Shown piece after piece: positions 35,420 through 44,074 of a DNA stretch of 64,000 bases. Numbering within the stretch: the first letter of the stretch is position 1; each line of letters begins with the position of its first letter. Source of the stretch: Bacteroidia bacterium 43-41 (GTDB taxonomy: Bacteria > Bacteroidota > Bacteroidia > Bacteroidales > Dysgonomonadaceae); contig MKTD01000041.1 of NCBI GenBank assembly GCA_001898165.1, positions 1 to 64,000 on the forward strand, read 5' to 3'. Under the pieces are notes generated by a model. The model was not told the DNA's origin, did no database searches, and worked only from the letters and a program-made list of their open reading frames with translations. The translations under genes and the position numbers were made by a program.

Positions 35420-37381
35420 CTAATTCAACATCACCTGCCCGCCCGTAACCGGCAATGCCTGTCCGGTTTCACCGCATTGCTCCATCAGATACAATACGCC
35501 TTTGGTAACATCTCCCGGTGTGCAACCTTTTCGCATCGGCACTTGTGCCAGGTAGAACGCTTTTACATCGTCAATGGTTTTGGCACCGGGTACTTTTCCT
35601 GCATTCAGGTATTGTACAAACAATCCTTTTTCGGGATCACTCCAAAGCGGCCCTTCGTAGTAATTGCCGGGACAAACCGAGTTGACTTTTATCCGGAACG
35701 GGGCCAGTTCCAATGCAAATGACTGTGTCAGCCCAACACCACCGAATTTTCCGCCTGCATAAGCAAAGTTAGCCTTACTGCCGCGAAGCCCCGACTTTGA
35801 ATTTATTTGAATGATATCGGCAAAATAATTATTCGCCGCGTATTTCGTTTGAAATTTCATCACTTTGCTTATTACTTTCGCACAATAGAAATAGGCATTG
35901 TAGTTGATCCTGGTGACAAAATCGAAATTCTCGGGTGTCATATCGTCCAGCCCTCCCGCGCGCAAAACACCTGCATTGCTGATAAAGCAGTCAACTCCGC
36001 CAAAATTGCAGACGGTTTCGTGTACTAAGTTTTCGAGGCTTGGAATTTCAGCAACGTTCGTCTTTACGAAAATTGCCCGATTGCTTTTCGCCAGGCCGTT
36101 CAATTTATCGGCTGTTTTCCGTCCCGCCTCCTCGTTCAAATCCGCTACGACAATATTGGCGCCTTCCCGCAATAAACATTCGGCGATCCCTTCGCCAAAA
36201 CCTTGTGCCGCTCCGGTTACCACAATAGTCTTGTTTTCTGCCCGCCCCGAAGCATTCCCGGCTGCCACACTGCGGCGATAATTTTCCACTTCCCAATTAT
36301 CGATAAAATCAATCTGAGCCTGTGTCATCGGATGTGCTCCGCCAAACGATTGAGATAGAAAAGCCACCTTCATGGCATCCTCAAATACATCAAGGATGAT
36401 ATCGCACTGCCTGGCATTATCCCCCACGGCTACAAGCCCGACACCTTTAATCAACAAGACTTTAGGCAGATAACCGAACTTATATACAAAATCGGGGATC
36501 GTTTTTTGTGCATCTGCAATGATTTGCTCAGGCGTTTCACCATTGAAAAACAGATAGTTCGATTTACAATAAACAATAGCATCGGGAGTAAAAGGCTTCG
36601 CAATGGCTGCCTGGTTCCCGGGACTATCGTAAAACTGTTTTATCAATTCGTTCTTGCGGACTTTCAGGGTTTTGAGGCTATCTTCCGAAACCAGCATCCG
36701 AATGGCCGGCAGGACCTCTTCGGTACAGCGACACGTTTCCCTTTCGCCTTCCGGCAAAGGAATTCTCACCGCCTTTTCAAGTGTCTCTAAAATTGAATTA
36801 TAAATGGATTTTATCTCCTCAATATTGTCTGCTGCTACAAAAATACCGTGGTTTTGCAACCAGATTACGTGCGGTTCTTCGCTGAATTTGCGGCGATATT
36901 CCTTTATTTTTTCGTCCACTTTCTTGAACAGGACATACCCCGGATCGGTATATTCCACAAACAATGTTTTTTCGCCGAAAAGATTTTTCAACTCCGTCCC
37001 GGCATTTATAGCGCACATTAAACCATTCACGGCCGTCGGATGTAAATGAACCACAAATGCATAATCAATGGCGTTATGCATCGAAGTCTCTACCGACGGG
37101 CGTTTACCTTTTGTGATGGTAACAGCGGCCAGATCATTTTTTACCTGCTCTTCGCGCTCGGCGGCATTTTCACTGTATTGCTTTTCTGACATCGGGTTAA
37201 GCAGTGAACGATCCAATACGGCAAAACCATCTTCCGTGATGCTCGCGAGTGATGAGCCGCTGGCTTTCACCCAGAGCCTCTCTGCATTCTTATACGATGT
37301 ATTCCCGCCTCCGGCAATGACAAAGCGGTTGTCTTTACCGTAGAACTGTGAAATGGATATTAACTCTTGAATCTCTCTCAT
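35420..37381 (-). CDS. Bifunctional class II aldolase / short-chain dehydrogenase
   Basis: A 653-aa fusion. The N-terminal aldolase (~1-360) has GGGNTSYKN, the metal His pair in VVHLHPTAVNGL and the third His in WLQNHGIFVA. The C-terminal SDR (~385-653) has TGAAQGFGEGIAECL, NAGVLRAGG and the catalytic YxxxK in YAGGKFGG. This layout is that of RhaEW/YuxG-type proteins, which split L-rhamnulose-1-phosphate and oxidise the resulting L-lactaldehyde. The rightward rhaBAT operon has no rhaD, so this is the best candidate for the missing step. It starts 2 bp after the PHP gene stop. Confidence 0.87.
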   Translation of the reverse strand: MREIQELISISQFYGKDNRFVIAGGGNTSYKNAERLWVKASGSSLASITEDGFAVLDRSLLNPMSEKQYSENAAEREEQVKNDLAAVTITKGKRPSVETSMHNAIDYAFVVHLHPTAVNGLMCAINAGTELKNLFGEKTLFVEYTDPGYVLFKKVDEKIKEYRRKFSEEPHVIWLQNHGIFVAADNIEEIKSIYNSILETLEKAVRIPLPEGERETCRCTEEVLPAIRMLVSEDSLKTLKVRKNELIKQFYDSPGNQAAIAKPFTPDAIVYCKSNYLFFNGETPEQIIADAQKTIPDFVYKFGYLPKVLLIKGVGLVAVGDNARQCDIILDVFEDAMKVAFLSQSFGGAHPMTQAQIDFIDNWEVENYRRSVAAGNASGRAENKTIVVTGAAQGFGEGIAECLLREGANIVVADLNEEAGRKTADKLNGLAKSNRAIFVKTNVAEIPSLENLVHETVCNFGGVDCFISNAGVLRAGGLDDMTPENFDFVTRINYNAYFYCAKVISKVMKFQTKYAANNYFADIIQINSKSGLRGSKANFAYAGGKFGGVGLTQSFALELAPFRIKVNSVCPGNYYEGPLWSDPEKGLFVQYLNAGKVPGAKTIDDVKAFYLAQVPMRKGCTPGDVTKGVLYLMEQCGETGQALPVTGGQVMLN

Positions 37382-37383
37382 CT

Positions 37384-38553
37384 CTATTGTTTTCCTACTC
37401 TGTTCCTGATTAACTCATCTCCCAATTTCACGAACTCGTCCCTTTTCGAGCGATCGGCATTACCGTTTTCATCGGTATAGCCGCTCAGGCCCTGGGCGAC
37501 TAAATGCTGATGGGCTGCAACAACACACGCACCTTCATAGTTTATACGCAACAATTTTCCCGACAAAGGTGTTTGATGACGGGCAAAAAGTTCAATGGGC
37601 TCCATCACCGGAGAATTGTGTTCACTGCCAAGGGTCACTACAAAACCCTGATCGTGAAGGTACGAAGCATATTTTTCCAATAAATTCATATCGTTTCTGG
37701 TAGTAATAAATTCCACGGAATGGAATCCACGCCCGGTCAATTGTTTGGCCACGCGCTCCAAATCGTTTTCAAAATCGGTATAATTTCCGGCGATATCATC
37801 CGCTAAAAACGGATAAGTGGGTATTCCCCCGGCCGCCAGAATGATTTCACAAACCGTCTGCATCGGGAGAAAAGCTTCGGCAGTTTCCGGAACAAAAGCC
37901 GAACCACCCGCTTTCAACAGATTAGCACGGATTTCATTCTCTACACCCGCAAGGTTTTCAGTATCCGATTTCAACTCTTTCCCATCGAAAATCTCCTTCA
38001 GCAGGTTCTTAATGCATGTTGGGTTATCACCGCAATTTTCGTAAACTTTCAAGCGCAAAGCTTTCGCCAAATGACGTTCCCGAACAGAGCCCCTGGTCAG
38101 ATTAGCTTTCACCCAATCCATATCGAGCAAAAAACCGACGTTCTTGCTTTGAAGAATTCCGTTTAGTTTTTCGCACATGGCTTCCACCTGCTTATTGGCT
38201 TCGTCGCGCACATTTGCCAATTGCGAAGCATAAGGTTCATCCAGCTTAAACGGGTACAACAGCCCCTTGCCGCTAATATAAGTCCGCCCGGGATTTCCGG
38301 GATCATTCACACGCAAGCCTGCTTTTTGATCTTCCTTGTTCAAACTGATCAGCTCGATGTTGAAAAGTGGATAAAGCCCGCGTTTGCGGCAACCTTCCGA
38401 CCACTCTTCATAACCTTCGGCACTATAAAAATCGTTGATGCCGACCACTTTCACATGCTCTGCGGCTGCCCTGTCCAATGCATCATCGATATCCCGGAAT
38501 GCGCTGAAAGAGAATGGCGTATGCAAATGAGCATTTACTTTTGGAAACTCCAT
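37384..38553 (-). CDS. PHP-domain protein of unknown substrate
   Basis: A 389-aa protein with a PHP-type metal site at the N-terminus (VNAHLHTPFSFSAF at 7-20, then VVGINDFYSAEGY) and a C-terminal GSEHNSP motif that would complete it. The insert between is large (~250 aa). PHP proteins hydrolyse phosphate esters, but a lactonase-like or amidohydrolase-like role cannot be excluded. It lies 2 bp downstream of the E1 gene and 2 bp upstream of the aldolase/SDR gene, so it is fully embedded in the operon. It is probably an enzyme of the same pathway, with no assigned reaction. Confidence 0.72.
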   Translation of the reverse strand: MEFPKVNAHLHTPFSFSAFRDIDDALDRAAAEHVKVVGINDFYSAEGYEEWSEGCRKRGLYPLFNIELISLNKEDQKAGLRVNDPGNPGRTYISGKGLLYPFKLDEPYASQLANVRDEANKQVEAMCEKLNGILQSKNVGFLLDMDWVKANLTRGSVRERHLAKALRLKVYENCGDNPTCIKNLLKEIFDGKELKSDTENLAGVENEIRANLLKAGGSAFVPETAEAFLPMQTVCEIILAAGGIPTYPFLADDIAGNYTDFENDLERVAKQLTGRGFHSVEFITTRNDMNLLEKYASYLHDQGFVVTLGSEHNSPVMEPIELFARHQTPLSGKLLRINYEGACVVAAHQHLVAQGLSGYTDENGNADRSKRDEFVKLGDELIRNRVGKQ

Positions 38554-38555
38554 GG

Positions 38556-41015
38556 TTAAATTCCTTTTTTCGCTCTTCTTATCATTTCGGCATCGGTAAA
38601 ATTCTCACCGGGCATATACCCTTTAAGCGGCTGAATACGTTCGTGTATCATATCGATAAACCAGCTTGCCTGCGGGAAAAACGCACTTTCAAGTTCGTGC
38701 GCCGGGGTGATCCAGTTGCGTGAACCGAGCACGGCAACGGGTGCATCCAGGTAGTCGAAGCAAAGCGATCCGATAGTTGCCGTCAGGTCGTTCAGGAACG
38801 AACCACGAGCGGTAGCATCGCCGGCAACGATGATTTTACCAGTTTTCTTCACCGAGGCAACCACCTTTTCATAATTGAACGGCACCAGCGAACGGGCATC
38901 GATCACTTCGGCACTCATGCCGTATGCTGACTCCAACTCTTTTGCCGCCTGAAGTGCGGGATAGAGCGTGTGCCCGATGGTCAGGAACGTAATGTCTCCT
39001 CCTTCTTTTTTCACGTCGGGCTCACCAATGGGTATTTCGTAATATCCCGCAGGAACGCCGCCCTCGTGAAATTGCTCACCGATATCATAAATACGCTGGC
39101 TCTCAAAAAAGATTACCGGATCGGTCCCTTGCAGCGCGGCATTCATCAGCCCCTTGGCATCATAAGGCGTCACGGGGAAGCAAACTTTAATGCCCGGAAT
39201 ATGGGCCACAAGCGAAGTCCAGTCCTGCGAATGCTGTGCACCGTATTTCGACCCGACCGAAACACGAAGTACAACCGGCATCTTCAGCACATTCCCGCTC
39301 ATGGCCTGCCATTTGGGCAGTTGATTGAACACTTCGTCTCCGCACCGCCCCAGAAAATCGCAGTACATGATCTCGGGTATAACCCTCCCGCCACACATGG
39401 CGTAACCAATGGCCGTTCCCACGATAGAGGCTTCGGATATGGGTGAATTGAACAGGCGGTGATACGGCAAGGCTTCCGTCATTCCGCCGTAAACGGCAAA
39501 AGCGCCTCCCCAATCGCGGTTCTCTTCACCGTAAGCCACCAGGGATGCATCTTTATAGAATCGGTCCATGATGGCTTCGAAAATAGCGTCGCGCAGCTGG
39601 AACTGTTTCATCTTGCTGAACGGCTTGCCCTCCGCATCGAATGCGAAACGCTCTTTACCGGCTATTTTCTTTACGCGGGAGTTCTCTTCCAACGGCATCA
39701 GCACCTCAGGTTTTGCATCGGAGAAACTCTCCACTGAACCGTTCGAGAACATCATTTCGCCAATCCGATCGGGGTTTTTCATCCGGGGTGAGATTTCATC
39801 GTCAGTCGATTTCAACAACATCTCATGAATGAGCATTTTTATATCATCCCAAATAGCGTCCAATCCATTTTGATCCGTCACACCCGCTTCCAACAATTGT
39901 TTTCCGAACGATGCGATACAATCTTGGTTCTCCCAGGCTTCCACTTCTTCTTTCGTACGATAGGAGGAGGCATCCGACGGAGAGTGCCCGCTGTACCGAT
40001 AAGTCAGGACGTCCAGCAGTACCGGCCCGTTTTTCTCTTCAATCACTTTGCGTTTGCGTTTGTAAGCATCAATGACTGCCAACGGATTGTAACCGTCCAC
40101 ACGTTCGGCGTGCATTTGCTCTTCGTTCACACCCGCGCCTATGCGGGCTGCAATGCCGTAGCCCATGGTTTCGCCGCAAGTTTGGCCGCCCATCCCGTAC
40201 TGGTTGTTCATGATGTTGATAATCACCGGAAGCCCGCCTTTCATATCTCCATCCCAGAGTTCTTTGAACTGGTCCATCGCAGCGAACGTGATTCCTTCCC
40301 AAACGGGCCCGCACGCCATCGAGGCATCACCTATATTGGCAACTACCAATCCGGGTTTACGGTTGATCTTTTTGTACAACGCGGCACCCACGGCAATATC
40401 TCCCGAACCGCCCACGATGGCATTGTTGGGATATACTCCGAAAGGGGTGAAAAAGGCATGCATCGAACCGCCAAGCCCCCTGTTAAATCCGGTTTCCCGG
40501 GCAAATATTTCCGCCAATGTTCCATAAACCAAAAAACGGCGGGCGAGCTCCTTAGTGGTTCCGTTAAAATCTTTTTGAACGATTTTCAGCACCGAACCAT
40601 CGAAAAAGCCCTGCATTATTTTCATCAGTTCGTCATCGGTAAGCTTATGGATGGCAGACATCCCTTTGGCCAGGATCTCGCCGTGTGAACGGTGGCTCCC
40701 GAAAATAAAATCATCGACCGTAAGTGTCCAGGCCATCCCCACAGCCGCCGATTCCTGTCCGATGGACAAGTGAGCCGGACCGGGGTGATTGTACGCCACG
40801 CCGTTGTACTCACCTTTGGTTTTGATAAGATTAAGCATGGTTTCGAACTCACGGATGAGCGCCATGTCGTGATAAATGGCTTTTAGTTCGTCGTCGGTAA
40901 AATTTTCACGTTCTTCTTTTACCGTCTTTTGGTACTGATTGACAGGAATGGGCTGAAATTCCACAAAGCCCGGTTTGCGGGCTTCAGCCGGATCGATAAA
41001 TTGAATTTTTGGCAT
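38556..41015 (-). CDS. 2-oxoacid dehydrogenase E1, alpha-beta fusion
   Basis: An 819-aa thiamine-diphosphate enzyme combining the alpha chain (~45-430) and beta chain (~470-819), usually two proteins. The alpha half has the ThDP motif from GDASMACGPVWEG to IINIMNNQYG and the conserved loop YRYSGHSPSDASSYRT. The beta half has GEENRDWGGAF, in the position of the usual EDVxxxGG, and ASIVGTAIGYAMCGGRVIPEIMYCDF. The substrate could be pyruvate, a branched 2-oxoacid or acetoin-like; I cannot decide. It lies with E2, E3 and a lipoate ligase, so a complete complex is encoded. Confidence 0.88.
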   Translation of the reverse strand: MPKIQFIDPAEARKPGFVEFQPIPVNQYQKTVKEERENFTDDELKAIYHDMALIREFETMLNLIKTKGEYNGVAYNHPGPAHLSIGQESAAVGMAWTLTVDDFIFGSHRSHGEILAKGMSAIHKLTDDELMKIMQGFFDGSVLKIVQKDFNGTTKELARRFLVYGTLAEIFARETGFNRGLGGSMHAFFTPFGVYPNNAIVGGSGDIAVGAALYKKINRKPGLVVANIGDASMACGPVWEGITFAAMDQFKELWDGDMKGGLPVIINIMNNQYGMGGQTCGETMGYGIAARIGAGVNEEQMHAERVDGYNPLAVIDAYKRKRKVIEEKNGPVLLDVLTYRYSGHSPSDASSYRTKEEVEAWENQDCIASFGKQLLEAGVTDQNGLDAIWDDIKMLIHEMLLKSTDDEISPRMKNPDRIGEMMFSNGSVESFSDAKPEVLMPLEENSRVKKIAGKERFAFDAEGKPFSKMKQFQLRDAIFEAIMDRFYKDASLVAYGEENRDWGGAFAVYGGMTEALPYHRLFNSPISEASIVGTAIGYAMCGGRVIPEIMYCDFLGRCGDEVFNQLPKWQAMSGNVLKMPVVLRVSVGSKYGAQHSQDWTSLVAHIPGIKVCFPVTPYDAKGLMNAALQGTDPVIFFESQRIYDIGEQFHEGGVPAGYYEIPIGEPDVKKEGGDITFLTIGHTLYPALQAAKELESAYGMSAEVIDARSLVPFNYEKVVASVKKTGKIIVAGDATARGSFLNDLTATIGSLCFDYLDAPVAVLGSRNWITPAHELESAFFPQASWFIDMIHERIQPLKGYMPGENFTDAEMIRRAKKGI

Positions 41016-41040
41016 AATATTTTTTTATATTTCAGGTATT

Positions 41041-42396
41041 CTAAAACTCAAACACCACTTCTTTGAATATTTCACTTACTGTCGGGTGCGGAAAAACAAC
41101 CTCTTTCATCTCTTCCAGCGTCATTTCCTGCTCTATGGCCATACAAGCGCCGTAAATTATTTCACTGCCCGGATTCCCTAACATGTGAACACCGATAACT
41201 TCGCCGTATTTTTCACCGACAAGAACCTTGCACAATCCGGTGCCGCCTTCGTTTTCAGCGACAAAACGCCCGGCGTATGCCATGGAAAGCTTGGCTACCT
41301 TGTAAGCAATTCCTTTTGCTTTTGCACTCTCTTCGGTTTCACCCACAGCGGCAATCTCAGGATTGATGTACACCACTCCCGGAATAGCGTTGTAGCGCAT
41401 AATGTCGTTTTTCCCCGTGAGGTTGTTGACCACCACTTCGCCTTCGCGGCTGGCTGTATGTGCCAAAAGTGAAAATCCGGTCACGTCGCCGGCGGCAAAA
41501 ACATGGGGAACGTTGGTGCGCATTTTTTCATCTACCTTGATGCCCCCTCTATCCAGTTCCACGTTCAGGTTTTCGAGGCCAAAGCCTTTGGTCACCGCAC
41601 GGCGTCCAACGCTCAACAGGATCTTGTCACCTTCCACGGTATGTGTTTCGCCGTCTTTTTCGAAAATCACCTTATTTCCGTCCACCTGTACGACCTTGGC
41701 ATCAAGATAAAAGTCAATGCCTTTTTTAGTGAAAATATCGCGCGACATGGCTGAAATTTCGAAATCGTTATTTCCCAAAATCTCGGGAAGCATTTCTATC
41801 ACGGTTACTTTGGATCCTAAACTGTTGTAAAAACTGGCAAACTCCATTCCGATAACTCCGCCTCCGATGACAACAAGTCTTTTGGGCTGTTCTTTCAAGT
41901 CGAGAATTTCACGGTTAGTCAGGATAACATCACCGGCCTCTTTTAATCCGGGAATGGGCGGAACCGATGCTTCGGATCCGGTGCAGATCAACAGGTTGTT
42001 TCCCGGATAACTCTCACCGTTGCAGACCACCTCAATGCCGTTGCCGCTCCTGCCCGTGATGTGAGCTTCGCCTTCAACAACCGTAACCTGGTTGGTCTTC
42101 ATCTTGGTTTTCACACCGGCAACTAATTTACGCACTATTTTATTTTTGCGGGATACAATCTTATCGTATTCAAAACGGACATTCTCCGCAAAAACACCAT
42201 ACTTATCGCCATGAAGCGCATTTTCATAGGTTTTAGCACTATAGAGCATGGTTTTGGTCGGGATACAGCCTTCGTTAAGACAAACGCCGCCCAGGTTTTT
42301 TTTCTCAAACAAGACCACCTTCAGCCCTTTATGACCTGCACGTTCGGCAGCCACATAACCGGCCGGTCCACCGCCGATGATTAATAAGTCGTACAT
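41041..42396 (-). CDS. lpdA: Dihydrolipoyl dehydrogenase (E3)
   Basis: A 451-aa flavoprotein disulfide reductase that reoxidises the lipoyl arm and makes NADH. FAD motif GGGPAGYVAA is at the N-terminus, the redox disulfide in GGVCLNEGCIPTK, NAD motif VVIGGGVIGMEFASFYNSLG near 175, and the catalytic His in VVFPHPTVSEIF near the C-terminus. All key residues are present and length is slightly short but normal for Bacteroidetes. It lies between the E2 and E1 genes. Confidence 0.96.
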   Translation of the reverse strand: MYDLLIIGGGPAGYVAAERAGHKGLKVVLFEKKNLGGVCLNEGCIPTKTMLYSAKTYENALHGDKYGVFAENVRFEYDKIVSRKNKIVRKLVAGVKTKMKTNQVTVVEGEAHITGRSGNGIEVVCNGESYPGNNLLICTGSEASVPPIPGLKEAGDVILTNREILDLKEQPKRLVVIGGGVIGMEFASFYNSLGSKVTVIEMLPEILGNNDFEISAMSRDIFTKKGIDFYLDAKVVQVDGNKVIFEKDGETHTVEGDKILLSVGRRAVTKGFGLENLNVELDRGGIKVDEKMRTNVPHVFAAGDVTGFSLLAHTASREGEVVVNNLTGKNDIMRYNAIPGVVYINPEIAAVGETEESAKAKGIAYKVAKLSMAYAGRFVAENEGGTGLCKVLVGEKYGEVIGVHMLGNPGSEIIYGACMAIEQEMTLEEMKEVVFPHPTVSEIFKEVVFEF

Positions 42397-42414
42397 TTTC
42401 TTTATTTTATTGGA

Positions 42415-43752
42415 TTAATAATCGATTTCGAGATTTTCTATTTCTATGGCAATTTGCTTCAGGAAGCGCGTTGCTTCCCCGCCATCAAGCGCCCTGTGAT
42501 CGTAGGTAAGGCTCAGCCCGATATACGGGACAAAAGCATAAACGCCATCGCCCAGATCTTTCGGGCGCGGTACAATCGTGTTCACTCCCAATATGGCAGA
42601 CTGCGGCAGATTGATAACGGGCGTAAAGATTTCCACCCCGTAATTTCCCAAATTGGACACGGTGAACGAGCCGGCTTCCGCAGAAAGGATATCCGGATTC
42701 ACACTACCTGTCCTGCAAGCGTTTGCGACTTCTTTCAGTTGGTTTGAAAGTCCGGCGATCGACAAATCATCGGCATTTTTCACTACCGGGACCATCAGTC
42801 CGCGATCGGTGTCCACCGCCAATCCGAGATGTACTTTATTAAAAATACGCATGGTGTCGCCCAGGAGTTGCGAATTGACTTGGGGAAATTTCTTCAGCGC
42901 TTTGATCACCGCATAACAGACCATATCGTTGAGCGTGATGTTTATGGAGAGCTTCCCGGCTTCTACGGCAGATTTCACTTGTTTCCGAAGTTCAAGGATC
43001 CGGCGTGCATCGGCGCCCAGATGGTGTGTAAGCTGCGCTGAATTTTGCAGCGAAGCGTGCATTGCCCGAGCAATGAGTTTCCGCATGTTGGAAAGCTTCC
43101 TGTCTTCGTAATCGTTAGCGTAAACATAATTTGACGATGGTGCCAAATCGGCAGAACGTGCTGTTCCCGCTAATCCGGTACCCGATGATTGCGGTTGCAG
43201 ATTCTCCAGCGAGGCCATCTTTTTTGCCAACGGTGTCATTTTAGGCCTGTTTTCCAAAGCCGCTTTTACATCTTTTTCGATAACGCGCCCCTGTGGCCCC
43301 GACCCGCTCACGCCCGCGGTATCAATCGCCTCTTTTGTCGCAAGGTTTTTGGCGCGGGGGGAAATGAAACGGGGTCCGGGGTCCGGGTTCCGGGTTGCGG
43401 GTTCCAGAATGTGAGTTGCGGATTCCGGAGTACGGGACGCGAGTTCCGGAGTACGGGGCGCGGGTGCGGGGTGCGGCTCCTGACTGCCTTGCAGCAAAGC
43501 CGAATAATTCTCTCCGGGCTCACCGATAACCATCATATTTTCCAGCACGGGAACCTCGTCACCTTCCTTGTAAAAACATTCGAGCACCACTCCGTCCGCC
43601 GGAGATTCCTCCTCGAAAGAGGCCTTGTCTGTTTCGTAAGAAAAGAGAACGTCGCCTTTCTTCACGGAATCCCCCTTTTTCTTGTTTATGGAGCCTATTA
43701 TACAACTTTCAACCGACTGCCCCTGCTTGGGCATAATTATTACTACTGCCAT
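42415..43752 (-). CDS. Dihydrolipoamide acyltransferase (E2)
   Basis: 445 aa. One lipoyl domain (1-~80) with the modified Lys 43 in YETDKASF. A Pro/Ala/Thr-rich hinge (93-128) is encoded by heptanucleotide repeats. The E1/E3-binding domain follows (~129-166, ISPRAKNLATKEAIDTAGVSGSGPQGRVIEKDV). The catalytic domain (~215-445) ends with LTYDHRALDGGEATRFL, containing the catalytic His and Asp. It is the first gene of the leftward operon. The acyl group is unknown; acetyl is the default guess. Confidence 0.92.
   Translation of the reverse strand: MAVVIIMPKQGQSVESCIIGSINKKKGDSVKKGDVLFSYETDKASFEEESPADGVVLECFYKEGDEVPVLENMMVIGEPGENYSALLQGSQEPHPAPAPRTPELASRTPESATHILEPATRNPDPGPRFISPRAKNLATKEAIDTAGVSGSGPQGRVIEKDVKAALENRPKMTPLAKKMASLENLQPQSSGTGLAGTARSADLAPSSNYVYANDYEDRKLSNMRKLIARAMHASLQNSAQLTHHLGADARRILELRKQVKSAVEAGKLSINITLNDMVCYAVIKALKKFPQVNSQLLGDTMRIFNKVHLGLAVDTDRGLMVPVVKNADDLSIAGLSNQLKEVANACRTGSVNPDILSAEAGSFTVSNLGNYGVEIFTPVINLPQSAILGVNTIVPRPKDLGDGVYAFVPYIGLSLTYDHRALDGGEATRFLKQIAIEIENLEIDY
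43371..43475. repeat. 15 tandem heptanucleotide repeats encoding the E2 hinge
   Basis: On the plus strand this stretch divides without a gap into 15 seven-base units such as GGGGTCC, GGGTTCC, GGGTTGC, GGATTCC and GGAGTAC (two identical copies of the last). The E2 gene reads through them on the minus strand. Three units (21 bp, 7 codons) are the smallest in-frame step. The encoded residues 93-128 are Pro, Arg, Thr, Glu and Ala rich. Confidence 0.85.
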
Positions 43753-43825
43753 ATGTTTTTTGATTTTAAAGCACTTTAATTGCTGATCAACAATACAATA
43801 TTAAGTATCCTACACTATGCTGACA

Positions 43826-43857
43826 CAAAGTTACCTATATTAAATATAGTATCCAAA
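43826..43857 (-). promoter_or_regulatory. Full promoter for the E2-led operon, TTTG-N20-TAACTTTG
   Basis: On the minus strand TTTG (43854-43857) is followed after exactly 20 bp by TAACTTTG (43826-43833), both consensus. The E2 ATG at 43752 is 73 bp downstream. The rest of the 322-bp divergent gap (43753-44074) is AT-rich without a gene. Confidence 0.75.
43835..43849. promoter_or_regulatory. Perfect palindrome between the promoter boxes, candidate operator
   Basis: CTATATT-A-AATATAG, 7-bp arms around a central A, lies wholly between the -33 and -7 boxes of the E2-operon promoter. AGTATCC occurs on both sides (43804-43810 and 43848-43854). A repressor bound here would block the promoter; the AraC-type regulator at 48019 is one possible binder, although AraC sites are usually direct repeats. 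Confidence 0.5.
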
Positions 43858-44033
43858 AAACGCAGGGATAAAATATTTCGTCTCATTGGTGAACTTTTGA
43901 TATTACAAAAATAGATGGTTTTCTTCCCCAATAAATGTAATTATTGATTTTTGTACTGTATTTTTTGTCATAAAATATCAAATAATACAGCAACAAAATC
44001 ATTTTTATTATTTTTACTTACCGTTGTTATTCC

Positions 44034-44041
44034 TATTTTTG
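44034..44041 (+). promoter_or_regulatory. Bacteroidetes -7 box TATTTTTG for rhaB-rhaA-rhaT
   Basis: Perfect TAnnTTTG match 33 bp before the rhaB ATG. No convincing -33 box, consistent with a need for an activator such as the linked AraC-type protein. Confidence 0.55.
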
Positions 44042-44074
44042 TAAATTATAATTTTTTATTTATTTAGCCTCATC

